Under the pieces are notes generated by a model that worked only from the letters and a program-made list of their open reading frames with translations, was not told the origin of the DNA and searched no databases. From Lepus europaeus (Eukaryota; Chordata; Mammalia; Lagomorpha; Leporidae): a stretch of DNA of 64,000 nt. The DNA is taken from assembly GCF_033115175.1 (NCBI RefSeq), contig NC_084842.1, forward strand, positions 32,571,549-32,635,548, given 5' to 3'. Of this stretch, positions 37,160 through 49,356 are shown in pieces. The number at the start of each line of letters is the position of its first letter. Position 1 is the first letter of the stretch. A program made the translations under genes and the position numbers.

Positions 37160-40100
37160 ATGATAGGGCAAAGTTACTACTTATCCATAGTCACATTAAA
37201 CGTTAAAGGCTTGAACAATCCAGTCAAAAGACACCGATTGGCTGATTGGGTAAAAGAACAAAACCCATCTATCTGCTGCTTACAAGAAACACATCTTTCT
37301 AACAAAGATGCACACAGACTGAAAGTGAAAGGCTGGAAAAAGATATACCATGCCAACAGAAATGAAAAAAGAGCGGGAGTAGCCATCTTAATATCAGATA
37401 ACATAAATTTTACCACAAAAACTATTAGGAGAGACAAAGAGGGGCACTATATAATGATTAAGGGATCCATTCAACAGGAAGATATAACAATTATCAATGT
37501 ATATGCACCTAATTACAGGGCACCGGTTTATTTAAAAGATTTGATAATGGACTTAAAGGGAGACTTAGACCCCAATACAATAGTACTGGGGGACTTCAAT
37601 ACCCCACTCTCAGAGATAGACAGCTCATCAGGACAGAAGACCAATAAGGAGACAGTAGATTTAAATGACACTATAGCTCAAATGGACCTAACAGATATCT
37701 ACAGAACTTTTTAATCCTACACAGAAAGATTTTACATTCTTCTCAGCAGTACATGGAACCTTCTCTAGGATTGACCAATGCTAGGCCATAAAGCAAGTCT
37801 CAGCAAATTCAAAAGAATTAGAATCATACCATGCAGCTTCTCAGACCATAAAGGAATGAAGTTGGAAATTAGCAACTCAGGAATCCCTAGAGCACGTACA
37901 AACACATGGAGACTGAACAACATGCTCCTGAATGAACAATGGGTCATAGAAGAAGTCAAAAGAGAAATCAAAAATTTTCTGGAAGTAAATGAGGATAAAA
38001 GCACATCATACCAAAACCTATGGGATACAACAAAAGCAGTGTTAAGAGAAAAATTTATATCAATAGGTGCCTACATCAAGAAATTGGAAAGGCACCAAAT
38101 AGATGAACTTTCAAGTCATCTCAAGGATCTAGAAAATCTGCAGCAAACCAGACCCAAAGCTAGTAGGAGAAGAGAAATAATGAAAATCAGAGAAGAAATC
38201 AACAGGATTGAATCAAAAAAAAATTACAAAAAATCAGCCAAATGAAGAGCTGGTTTTTTGACAAAATAAACAAAACTGATACCCCATTGGCCCAACTAAC
38301 TAAAAAAAGAAGAGAAAAGACCCAAATCAATACAATTAAAGATGAAAAAGGAAACGTAACTACAGACACCACAAAAATAAAAAAGAATCATCAGAAATTA
38401 CTACAAAGACTTGTATGCCAGCAAACAGGGAAATCTATCAGAAATGGATAGATTCCTGGACACATACAACCTACCTAAATTGAACCAGGAAGACATAGAA
38501 AACCTAAACAGACCCATAACTGAGACAGAAATTGAAACAGTAGTAAAGGCCCTCCCAACAAAGAAAAGCCCAGGGCCAGATGGATTCACTGCTGAATTCT
38601 ACCAGACATTTAAAGAACAACTAACCCCAATTCTCCTCAAACTATTCAGGGCAAGCGAAAAAGAGGGAATCCTCCCAAACTCTTTCTATAAAGCCAGCAT
38701 CACCTTAATTCCTAAGCCAGAAAAAGATGCAGCATTGAAAGAGAATTACAGACCAATATCCCTGCTGAACATAGATACAAAAATCCTCAATAAAATTCTG
38801 GCCAATAGAATGCAACATCACATTAGAAAGATCATCCACCCAGACCAAGTGGGATTTATCCCTGGTATGCAGGGATGGTTCAATGTTTGCAAAATAATCA
38901 ATGTGATACATCACATTAACAGACTGCAGAAGAAAAACCATATGATTCTCTCAATAGACGCAGAGAAAGCATTTGATAAAATACAACACCCTTTCATGAT
39001 GAAAACCCTAAGCAAACTGGGTATAGAAGGAACATTCCTCAATACAATCAAAGCATTTTATGAAAAAACCATGGCCAGTATCCTATTGAACGGGGAAAAG
39101 TTGGAAGCATTTCCACTGAGATCTGGTACCAGACAGGGATGCCCACTCTCACCACTGCTCTTCAATATAGTTCTGGAAGTTTTAGCCAGATCTATTAGGG
39201 AAGAAAAAGAAATTAAAGGGATACAAACTGGGAAGGAAGAACTCAAATTATCCCTCTTTGCAGACGATATGATTCTTTATTTAGGGGACCCAAAGAACTC
39301 TACTAAGAGATTATTGGAACTCATAGAAGAGTTTGGCAAAGTAGCAGGATATAAAATCAATGCACAAAAATCAATAGCCTTTGTATACATAGACAATGCC
39401 ACGGCTGAGAAAGAACTTCTAAGTTCAATCCCATTCTCAATAGCTACAAAAACAATCAAATACCTTGGAGTAAACTTAACCAAGGACGTTAAAGATCTCT
39501 ACAATGATAATTACAAAACCTTAAAGAAAGAAATAGAAGAGGATACCAAAAAAATGGAAAAATCTTCAATGCTCATGGATTGGAAGAATCAACATCATCA
39601 AAATGTCCATTCTCCCAAAAGCAATTTATACATTCAATGCAATACCAATCAAAATACCAAAGATATTCTTCTCAGATCTGGAAAAAATGATGCTGAAATT
39701 CATATGGAGACACAGGAGACCTCGAATAGCTAAAGCAATCTTGTACAACAAAAACAAAGCCAGCAGCATCACAATACCAGATTTCAGGACATACTACAGG
39801 GCAGTAGTTATCAAAACAGCATGGTACTGGTATAGAAATAGATGGATAGACCAATGGAACAGAATAGAAATACCAGAAATCAACCCAAACATCTACAGCC
39901 AACTCATATTTGATCAAGGATCCAAAACCAATCCCTGGAGTAAGGACAGTCTATTCAATAAATGGTGCTGGGAAAACTGGATTTTCACGTGCAGAAGCAT
40001 GAAGCAAGACCCATACCTTTCACCTTACACAAAAATTCACTCAACATGGATTAAAGACTTACATCTTGGAAAATACCCCAGGAGCACAGGCAGTGAAAGC

Positions 40101-40912
40101 CAAAATTAACTATTGGGATTGCATCAAATTGAGAAGTTTCTGTACTGCAAAAGAAACACTAAGGAAAGTGAATAGGAAACCGACAGAATGGGAAAAAAAT
40201 ATTTGCAAACTATGCAACAGATAAAGGGTTGATAACCAGAATCTACAAAGAAATCAAGAAACTCCACAAGATCAAAACAAACAATCCACTTAAGAGATGG
40301 GCCAAAGACCTCAACAGACATCTTTCCAAAGAGGAAATCCAAATGGCCAACAGACACATGAAAAAATGTTCAAGATCACTAGCAATCAGGGAAATGCAAA
40401 TCAAAACCATAATGAGGTTTCACCTCACCCCGGTTAGAATGGCCCACATTCAGAAATCAACCAACAATAGATGCTGAAGAGCATGTGGGGAAAAAGGGAC
40501 ACTAACCCACTGTTGGTGGGAATGTAAACTGGTTAAGCCACTATGGAAGTCAGTCTGGAGATTCCTCAGAAACCTGAACATAACCCTACCATTCAACCCA
40601 GCCATCTCACTCCTTGGAATTTACCCAAAAAAAATTAAATTGGCAAACAAAAAAGCCATCTGCACATTAATGTTTATTGCAGCTCAATTCACAATAGCTA
40701 AGACCTGGAACCAACCCAAATGCCCATCAACAGTAGACTGGATAAAGAAACTATGGGACATGTACTCTATGGAATACTACACTGCAGTCAAAAACAATGA
40801 AACCCAGTCATTTGCAACAAGATGGAGCAATCTGGAAAGCATCATGCTAAGTGAATTAAACCAGTCCCAAAAAACCAAATATCATTTGTTTCCCCTGATC
40901 GGTGACAACTAA
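37160..40912 (+). pseudogene. L1 ORF2, mostly open but frameshifted
   Basis: The dominant frame runs from ATG 37160 to TAA 40910-40912 (about 1250 codons, a normal ORF2p size). The N-terminal endonuclease keeps Asn14 in LNVKGLNN and Glu43 in QETHL, plus GDFN and SDH motifs. The reverse transcriptase spans a 440-codon open block (38411-39733) with [20 protein letters not shown] and [11 protein letters not shown] (Ala codon 39260-39262). Disruptions: a TAA near 37714 with a nearby indel, a frame slip at an A-run near 38215, and a shifted block between about 39560 and 40110 with a deletion near 40060. The C-terminal part resumes at 40229. Not functional as read. Confidence 0.92.
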
Positions 40913-41972
40913 CTGAGCACCAAAGGGTAACCTGTGGAAGTGTAACGGACACTATGAGAAATAGTGACTTGATCAGCTATGGTGCTGACTGTCGATGTAC
41001 AATGTAACACTGTATCCATTTTAGTATTTTTTTTTTGTAAACTCTGTAATTAACACACAATTATTCTGAGGTGTCTAAATCTTAACTGAAAAGCGATCCC
41101 AGTTAAATATAAGAATGAGAAAAGGAGAGGGAGGAGATGTATAATAGGGGACATGCTCAATTGGATTTGCCCCAAATGATGGAGTTAGAAAAGTGCCAGG
41201 GGATTCCAATACAATCCCATCAGGTGGCATGTACCAATGCCATCTCACCAGCCCAGGTGATCAATTTCAGTTCACAACTGATCACACTGATAGGCCTAAG
41301 AGTCAAAGGGATCACACAAGCAAGATTAATGTCTGCTAATACTAACTGATTAAAAAAAAAAAAAAGGAGAGAAGGATCCAACATGGGAAGGGGGAGACAC
41401 AGCAGACTCATAGAATGACAGATGTCCTAAATAGCACTCTGGCCTCAGAATCAGCCCTTAAGGCAATTGGATCTGGCTGAAGAACCTATGAGAGTAATTT
41501 AGGCATGGAAAGCCAAGACACACTGGGGAAAAAAAATATGAAGAAGAAGAAGACCTAAATGAAGGATCTCAGCGAGTGTGATCCCAGTGGAAAGAACGGG
41601 GCCATCAAAGTAGGAGGTGCCTTTCTCTGAAGGGAGGAGAGAACTTCCACTTTGACTATGGCATTGTCGGAATGGGATCGAAGACGGCGAACCCTAAAGG
41701 CTTCCATAGCCTCGGCAACTCATGGCTAGAGCCTAGGGAGATTACTGACGCCATAAACAAGAGTGTTAAATTGTTAAAACAACATCAGGAGTCACTGTGT
41801 ACTTACGTCCCATGTGGGATCTGTCCTTAATAGGTTGTCGAAGGTGAAGTAATGATATAGCTAGTACTGAAATAATATTCTTACACTTTGTGGTTATGTG
41901 TGGGTGCAAACTGATGAAATCTTTACTTAGTATACTGAAGCGATCTCCTGTATATAAAGATAATTGAAAATG

Positions 41973-42373
41973 AAAAAAAAAAAAACCCTTGGTTTTTTAA
42001 ATTGGAAATTACATAGAAAAATAATCAATCTTTTTTTAAAAAAAATTATTTTGCAGAATCTCGGTCATTAATGTGATGTACACTGTTATTTAATGCTATA
42101 ACTAGTACTCCAACAGTATTTTTTTCACTTTGTGTTGCTATGGGAGGGCAAACTGTTGAAATCTATATATATATACTAAACTGACTTTCTATATATAAAG
42201 AGAATTGAAAATGAATCTTGATGTGAATGGAAGTGGAGAGTGAGTGGGAAAGGGGAGGGTTGCGGGGGGTGGGGGGAAGTTGTGGGGGGGGAAGCCTTTG
42301 TAATCCATAAGCTGTACTTTGGAAATTTATATTCACTAAATAAAACAAAAAAACAAAAAAACAAAAAAAAAAC
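41973..42373 (+). repeat. Internal poly(A), bridging DNA and second L1 3' end
   Basis: A13 (41973-41985), then 41986-42055 with no L1 similarity, then 42056-42341. The last part repeats the final ~300 bp of an L1 3' UTR (TTAATGTGATGTACACTG, G-rich tract near 42250-42293, ACTAAATAAAAC), and a tail of C-interrupted A-runs follows. Consistent with read-through of a parental L1 into a downstream truncated L1 that supplied the polyadenylation signal. Confidence 0.7.
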
Positions 42374-42382
42374 TTTAGCTCA

Positions 42383-43164
42383 ATACAGCAAATACACTGA
42401 GGAATTCCAATTAATTAGAATTCCAGAAAATTTTAAAGAACTTATTATCAAATTTGGAATAAGAATTATAATTTTATCTCTAAGTATTTAATATTAGATA
42501 GGAGTTTTTTTATGGAAGCAAAATATCAATATCAATATCAATATAAAATATAAATCTAATTAAAGCTTTTGATAGCCTTCTTCATTGTAAATGCATATAC
42601 ACCAAACAGGCATAATTTTTCAAATAATTTCAGCTGATTCATGGAGTTAAAAATATACAAATTATATTCTTTTGATATTCCTAGCAAAATTATAGATAAT
42701 CATTTATTGCTCTGCTAATATTGCAAAATCTTTATGGGTATGTTTCCTGAAAAATTCAACTCTATCAAAACACTAAAAATAAAAAAAAAATTCAAATTTT
42801 CTGCTGACACTGTAAAATAAGAACTATATTCTCCCAGGGCATTCCGCAGTGTCATTTATATATAAAAATATTGGCTTTCTTGGAATATGAGTATGTGATT
42901 TATTTAAGTTTGGTTTCATCTTTGCTTTATAAGAACATATTTTATGAAAAATAAACTTGCAATTGGTGTCTACTTCATTAAAAATAGAACCCAATGGGCT
43001 ACAAATATGCCACCTATTTTGTATACTTTTAATACATTGGATGTCTAAGTTATTGTGATATATATTTAATGTTTTATGATAAGAGTACATTATTAATATT
43101 CAACTTTAAAGCCAATTAGTGCTTACAGATAAAGTAAAACATGAGAAAACTTCACAAAAAAGAA
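42383..43164. other. Unique AT-rich DNA
   Basis: No repeat family recognised. A short tandem (AATATC)n-like array lies near 42518-42545. A minus-strand frame at 42824-43090 has no recognisable domain or splice-like borders. Confidence 0.6.
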
Positions 43165-43400
43165 GCCGTCTGTGGATAGTTAGAGGATCTGTTTGGAGAC
43201 AGTAGATGGCGGCTCAAGTGTTGGGGTCCATCACACCTAAGTCAAAGACCTGGATGGAGTTCTAGGATCCTGGCTTTAGCCTTTCCAGATCTGGCTACTG
43301 CAGGCATGTGGGGGAGTGAACCAGCAGAGGGATGTTCTTTCTTTGTCTTTATCTCTCATGGTCTGCCTTTCAAGTAGATGAAATAAATAAGCATAACAAT
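43165..43400 (+). mobile_element. Old CSINE, 5'-truncated
   Basis: Only the 3' two-thirds are recognisable: GACAGTAGATGGCGGCTCAAG, AAAGACCTGGATGGAGTTC, GTGGGGGAGTGAACCAGCAG and TCAAGTAGATGAAATAAAT. Confidence 0.7.
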
Positions 43401-43439
43401 TTTATGAAAAATATGTAAACAGAACATAATTTGATGGGT

Positions 43440-43461
43440 TTAAAAATATTATTTGTAAGGC

Positions 43462-43511
<50 letters not shown>

Positions 43512-43748
43512 TCCATCCATTCATTCACCTTCCAAATGCCTGCATCAACCAAGATTATGCCCAGCAAAACTCAGAAGCCAGGAACTCCATCTGGTTTTCC
43601 CACATGGGTGGCAGTAACACAAGTACTTGGGCCATCATCATCTGCCTCTCAGCAAATCAGCAAGAAGCTTGAACAGAACAGAACAGGGGTGACTTGACTC
43701 GGGCATTCTGATGTGGATGCATGTGTTCTAATGGCAACTATGCCTGCC
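43440..43748 (-). mobile_element. CSINE, antisense, with (GA)n expansion
   Basis: The (CT)n segment of the SINE appears here as an uninterrupted GA tract at about 43470-43508. SINE core complements GAAGCCAGGAACTCCATC and ACTTGGGCCATCATC follow. Strongly diverged at the head (right) end. Confidence 0.75.
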
Positions 43749-43844
43749 ACAAAATTTAATTTTTGTCTCTCCCAAACAATGTGAAATTATATGATATAAG
43801 ATCATTTCAACCACTAAGTTAAGTTTTATATAGATAGCTAGACC

Positions 43845-44155
43845 GATTGATTGATTGATTTGAAAGGCAGAGTTACAGAGAGAGAAGGAGAGACACAGAG
43901 GGAAATCTCCAATCATGCTTGTTCACTCTCCAGATGGCCACAAAGGCCAAGGTTGGGCCAGGCCGAATCCAGGAGCCTCAAAATTCTCCCATGTGGTTAG
44001 AAGGGACCCAAGCCCTTGAGTCATCTTTCAATGCTTTCCCAGGCACATTAGCAGAGAGCTGGATCAAAAGTGGAGAAGCTGAGATTGGAACCAGTGACCA
44101 TGTGGTATCATGGTGCAACAGGCAGAGGCTTAATCCACTTCATCAAAATACCAGC
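43845..44155 (-). mobile_element. CSINE, antisense
   Basis: GATTGATTGATTTGAAAGGCAG at the left (tail side), GGATCAAAAGTGGAGAAGC and a B-box complement (GGAACCAGTG) near 44090, and head complement near 44150. Moderately diverged. Confidence 0.8.
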
Positions 44156-44616
44156 TGGAACTACCAGCTTTTATTTCTCTAGCATATGTTTTTGCATTCT
44201 TATTCCTTCATTAACATAAGAAAGATTCTGTTGAACTGGAATTTGTCCCCAACTAATTTCACACATAAAACTTAATTGCAAACTAATACAATATTCTGAT
44301 TGTTCTTTGGAATGTTTGCTGCTTTATATTTGGAGCCATTTGACTACTTTTGTTCTATTTTGGTCACTAAAACTAAACCAGAAAATGGCTTGCATAATAC
44401 TCTCAAATAATTAATATTAGCTAAATAAATTATATGTAAGTACAGAGGCACCTATACGGAAAAACACTAAAAGGTCAGGGAGTGGCACATAACATTTAGT
44501 AATAAGCAGATTGTCTTGAATGTGGAAAAAAGGGAGTGTGTTACCTAAAATTAAAAAAAAAAAATTAAAATCAACAAAAAGGTGCTTTTCTTTTTCTTTT
44601 ACTATTTTTTGGCTTT
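44156..44616. other. Unique AT-rich DNA
   Basis: No feature recognised apart from an A-run near 44551-44563. Confidence 0.55.
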
Positions 44617-44932
44617 AAAAATATTTTATTTATTTATTCAACATCGAGAGAGATAAATACAGTAAGAGATGGTGCTAGAGATAGATATGGAGAGAGAGTG
44701 TAAGACAGAGGTAGAGAAAGAGAGAGCTCCCACACACTGGTCTGCTGCTCAAATGCCCTTAAAGAGTAGCCCTGGGTAGGAAGACGCCAGGAACCAGAAA
44801 CTGGGTCTCCCAGTGTCTCCATCAGCAGGAAGCTGAAGTCAAGACCCAGATCCAGGAATTAAACATATGTACCAAAGATGAGATGTGGGCATCATAAAGT
44901 TCATCTTTATCAGGAGCCAAACGCCTGCCCCT
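44617..44932 (-). mobile_element. Old CSINE, antisense
   Basis: Left end AAATATTTTATTTATTTATT, a GAGAGA-rich block, CAGGAACCAGAAACTGGGTC in the core and AGGAGCCAAACGCCTGCCCC at the head side. Confidence 0.75.
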
Positions 44933-45657
44933 ATTGGCCAATTTAAGCAAGATTTTAAAATACTCTTTGCAAAATATTTTGGAATTTAGATTCTAATCAA
45001 TTGTGGCTACTACTGACATCTTTAATTTTAAATATTTTAATTTGAATGCTTATACAAATATGAATATATTCAAAATTTAAATTGAATATTCATAAACACT
45101 GATTGCATGCTACATAGAATGTTTTTCTGTAATTAATTTTCCAAACAACTACATAGAGTCTTATTGCCTAACACCTCACATCTATTCAAGTTTATTTTGG
45201 ACAAAATTTTTGTTTCCAACCTCTGTGTTACCATGCTTTCTTGACTATAAAAAACAGATTCAAAGTAAAGAAATACACTACAATTAATATATAAACAACA
45301 ACAAAACTTGATTTACTTCAAAGCCATTCTGTCATTTCTTTGAATGCCAAGAGACAATGAATCTGGCATAAGAAATTTTCAAAAAAAAAAGCAATAAAAT
45401 AATGGCATTTATTTATAACAGAATTGAGTAGTTTAATATAGAAACTTTAAAAATCTATGTTTAAAATGACATCAAAAACATGAATAAAATAAACAAAAGC
45501 AAAATATATGCCAGATATAGATGTTTTTAAGCAGTAAAATTGATGAAAAAGATTAAAGTGATTAAAGTATAATTAACTGAAAGTTTAATTTTATTTTTGG
45601 ATTAAAGCTTTAACTTTAACCAAAAAATTAACTTAACCAAAAAATTAACTTCATTGT
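44933..45657. other. Unique AT-rich DNA with short tandem duplication
   Basis: No gene or repeat family. At 45609-45650 a unit like TTAACCAAAAAATTAAC is tandemly repeated immediately before a SINE. Confidence 0.55.
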
Positions 45658-45990
45658 AGGGGCCAACTATGTGGCACAGTGGGTTAGAGCCCCGTCTGTA
45701 GTGCTGGCATCTCATATGGGTGGCAGTTCGAGTCCCAGTTGCTCCATGGCCTGGGAAGGCAGTAGAAGATGGCCCAAGTGCCTGGGCCTGTGTACCCATG
45801 TTTGAGACCTGGGGGAAGCTCCTGGATCCTGGCTTTAGATTGGCCTAGATCCAACATTTGCCACCATTTGGGGAATGAATAAGTGGATAGAAGACACCAC
45901 CCCTCCCCCCCCGCCGCCTTCTTCTCTCTCTCTTTCTCTCTCTGTCTCTGCCTCTCTGTAACTCTGCCTTTCAATTAAATAAATTTTGGA
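45658..45990 (+). mobile_element. CSINE, single-B-box type
   Basis: Head GGGGCCAACTATGTGGCACA, B box GTTCGAGTCCCAG, central TGAGACCTGGGGG, a C-rich patch (45898-45913) before the CT tract, and a TTAAATAAAT tail. A short segment after the B box (the CACTTCC..CTCTCTGC part) is missing. Confidence 0.85.
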
Positions 45991-46356
45991 AAAGAATTCA
46001 ATATAAATTTAAAAAGTCTAGATTTTATTGATCCTCAAATGTATATAGAAATGAAAGAGACGAAGTTGTATAAAATATTTATAAACTGAAAGACTCACAA
46101 TATTTGATCTCACAATTACTTCTAAACCACAGTATTTAGTAGATTATCATAAATGTAAATATGAGGATAAACAGACAACTATTAGAGAACATAATCCCAG
46201 AATTAGGACTACATCTACGTGATCATTAATTCTTAACTAATATCAAGTTAATTCAATGACACTTATGGTCTTCTCAGCAAATCTTGCAAGAACTGGTAAA
46301 CTATATGCCCCATGTATACATTATGGAAAAAAAGTTATAGTCCTAAATTTAAATCC
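45991..46356. other. Unique AT-rich DNA
   Basis: Nothing recognisable. Confidence 0.55.
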
Positions 46357-46371
46357 ACTATGTATATATTT

Positions 46372-46695
46372 GATTTTATCTTTGTAAAGTTTTATTTATT
46401 TATTTATTTATTTATTTGAAAGAGTTACAGAGAAGGAAAGCTCTTTCACACACACTGGTTCACTCCCAAAATGGCCACAGCAGCCAGAGCTGTATCAGGC
46501 TGTAGCCAGGTGCTGCATCTGGGTCTCTGACACGAGTGTAGAGTCCCAAGTACTTGGGCCATCATCTCCTTTCTCTAGTACAATAAAACGGTGCTGAATC
46601 ATAAGTGGAGCAGCCAGTCTCAAACCAATGCCCATACAGTATTCTTGCATCATAGACAGTGGATCAATTCACTTGTTACCACAGTGCCAGACCAT
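46372..46695 (-). mobile_element. CSINE, antisense
   Basis: (TTTA)n tail complement at 46387-46416, TGGTTCACTCCCAAAATGGCC, B-box complement near 46620 and CACAGTGCCAGACC at the head. Perfect 15-bp duplication, actatgtatatattt, at 46357-46371 and 46696-46710. Confidence 0.9.
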
Positions 46696-46889
46696 ACTAT
46701 GTATATATTTTAAATGAGAACATTAGAGAAGTATTTGTAATACGTGGGTAAAGAATCTTAGGTAGGATATGAAACAATTGAAACACAGAATTTTGAAAAA
46801 TGAGATATTATACACTATCTAAATAAAAGTATTTGGTTCTTCAAAAATATATAGTTAGTAAAATTAAATATATTTTAAAACATATCCAT

Positions 46890-47820
46890 TGTAAAGGAAT
46901 TTGTTGATACACACACATACTTGGAAGAAAGTATTTGAAAAGTCGTATCTTCAAAAGACATTTCCATGGCATATAAATGCTTCCATAACAGTGCAAAACA
47001 CAAGGCAACTAAGTAAATGCAAATGCCTTGAACAAGCACTTTATGAAGCTAAGATAGGAATGGAAAATAAATCCATGAATGGTACTTAAAAACTTTATTC
47101 ATTAGGGAAATGCACATTAAAAGTAAATTGAGATACTATTACCTATTAGAACAAAGCTAAAGTTTAAAAAATTAAGAATATTTGAAGTTTTGGAAGTATG
47201 AAAAGCACCCTTGACACTCATATCTGTGATTAGGATATTGAATGATACACACACTTGAGAAAAACATTGAGATAAAGTTAAAAATGCACTTGCTATATAA
47301 TCTCATACCTAGGTCATTACCAAAGATAAAACAGTGCACATGTTCACATAGAGATCTAAATAAATGTGTCTATAGCAAATTTTCAAAATAATTATGCATA
47401 ACTGAAATTGGTCTATGAGTGTGTCGTATGGTAAATGACTGAACAAATTGAAGTTTATCCATACAGATTACCCTCACTAAAGAAAAAGTAAATAATAACA
47501 ATAAAGTTGATTTTGAGAAGTTTGAAACTAAGTAACATAAGCCATGTGTAAAAGCTCACAAGTTATATTACTACATGTAACATTCTATAAATATGTGTAT
47601 CAGTGCAGGTAGTTTTATGTCCTAGGAGCAAAGATGAAAGAATGTAGAGGAAGAGGATGGGAAGAGGAAGAAATAGTGCAAAAATTGTAGTGTATCCAAA
47701 ATAATAGAAGCAATATTTAACAATTGCATAACTCTTCTCTTACCCTAGATGAGAATAGTTTACATATGTTATGTGTATCTAATTAAATCTCCCCAATACA
47801 TGTTAAAATATAATTGAACA
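46890..47820 (+). mobile_element. Ancient L1 fragment (end of ORF2, 3' UTR)
   Basis: L1M-like landmarks: AGGGAAATGCACATTAAAAG near 47103, ATTGAGATACTATTACC near 47125, and CACTTGCTATATAATCTCA near 47286. A 3' UTR follows with a purine-rich patch near 47640-47670. No reading frame survives. The left border is uncertain. Confidence 0.65.
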
Positions 47821-47869
47821 GGGACAGAATAACAACTGAAAAGAAGAAAATCCACTAAATGGAGGATTC

Positions 47870-48150
47870 TTGTTTGTTTTTTTGTAGAGGCAGAGAGGCA
47901 GGCATAGATAAAAAGAATGTGAGCTCACATCTATTGGTTCAGTTGCCAAATGCCCACAATGGTTCAAGTCAGGGGAAATCTTGGATTTGGAAGTCAATTA
48001 GGTCACCCACAGTGGTGGCAGGAACTTGTGCCATCTCTGCTGCCCAGCATCTGCATTAGCAGGAAGCTGGAGTCAGGGATCCTTGAATTAAATCCACATA
48101 TTCTGATATGAAACATGAACAACATAACCACTATTGCAACCTCTAGGTTA
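47870..48150 (-). mobile_element. Old CSINE, antisense
   Basis: GGCAGAGAGGCAGGCATAG (tail side), ATTGGTTCAGTTGCCAAATG and GCATTAGCAGGAAGCTGGAG identify a diverged SINE. The head side is poorly preserved. Confidence 0.68.
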
Positions 48151-49180
48151 TCATCTACCCTAGTGGAGAATTTAATACACTTTTCTATAATAAGTATAAA
48201 CAGACTCAATAGAGCAGTAAACACAATATTTAAATATATACAAATAGACACATTTACAAATACAAAATGTTAAAATCAGAACTTATGAGAGCCCATTGTG
48301 ATTGAGTGGTCCTATTTTTTCTGAAGTACATCAATTGATCATCAATCATGAGGTTCTTCTAGTTTCATTTACTGAATTTTCAAATAAGTGTACATAACTC
48401 ACTGAATATTTCCTATAGGACTTTAAAACTGTAATTCACTGAATATTTCCCATATAATTTCAAAACTATCATACTACACTTATGATTTTAGAAATATTAT
48501 TTAATATTTTAATTTGATTGGACAAGCTGATATTTTTATTACTTCATAGACTAAAAAGCACCAAATGTGAGTAAAAGGATATAATATATTGCTAAGGAAG
48601 ACAATTCATTATGAAAGTTCAGAAATGTAATTACATTTACTACTTATAAAAGCCATAATTACAGAAGATAGAAAGAAAATACAGTATAATACACTCATAA
48701 GAGAAAACTTTAACATACCTTTGTAAAGAATGAGTTTATGAGACAAAGATGAAAAAGGATGTAGAAACCTAAGTAACCTAGGGTTAGTGTTTATTGTGGA
48801 CACAAAATGGAAATTCTAGACAATACAGGCCTTCTCATATACATATAGGACATAAAAATTAATTAGATAGTAAGACAAATTGAAACATTATTAATATCAC
48901 AAAATAAAGATGTCACAACTCCATTCACTCTTTCATGTCATTTGAATATGTCTAAAAATGAGTTTGAAAATAAAATTTTCTTCTATGAGAATATGATTGA
49001 GAACCAATTTATATTAGTCAATTCAAAAAGAAAATATAAAATGAATAGGTTTTTCTGATGTATAAGAACACTACATAATGAGAATACTATATAATTTCAC
49101 ATATGTAAAAAATACCACAGAAAATTTATGATAGAAAATATGTATACTGAACAAAATATTTATTATAAAAAAACTATTTT
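48151..49180. other. Unique AT-rich DNA
   Basis: No gene or repeat family. A local imperfect tandem duplication around CACTGAATATTTCC occurs at about 48399-48470 (two copies ~37 bp apart). Confidence 0.55.
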
Positions 49181-49356
49181 CCCAAACAGATAAGCAGAGC
49201 ATTATCATTTCTGACTATTCAAAGCACAAAGCTCTCTGGATACAAACAGCACACAACTCTGGGTATTCATGGATAGAGTAGACACTCCAGTAAGCCACAG
49301 AGGCATAGTTTTAAGATAAAATCCATCAGAGGAAAAACCCAACAAGTATTTTCACA

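Larger units (their letters stand above)
35605..42373 (+). mobile_element. Near-intact L1 with apparent 3' transduction
   Basis: The best preserved L1 of the window: GC-rich 5' UTR, ORF1 with one stop, ORF2 with a few frame breaks and an intact Phe-Ala-Asp-Asp motif, then a 3' UTR. The 3' UTR runs into A13 at 41973-41985, but without the usual G-rich tract and AATAAA. About 70 bp of unrelated DNA follows, then a second, complete L1 3' end. The 9-bp tttagctca occurs directly before the 5' end (35596-35604) and directly after the second tail (42374-42382), suggesting one insertion of the whole composite. About 21 nt (35605-35625) between the duplication and the first L1 bases are unexplained. 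Confidence 0.85.

Noticed and set aside
42824..43090. Minus-strand frame of 88 codons
   Set aside because: No recognisable domain, no splice-site context, composition as expected for AT-rich noncoding DNA.
43440..44932. Regularly recurring similar units suggesting an array (CRISPR-like)
   Set aside because: Units are ~300-bp SINEs in antisense orientation with unequal spacing and mutual divergence, not short identical repeats with spacers.
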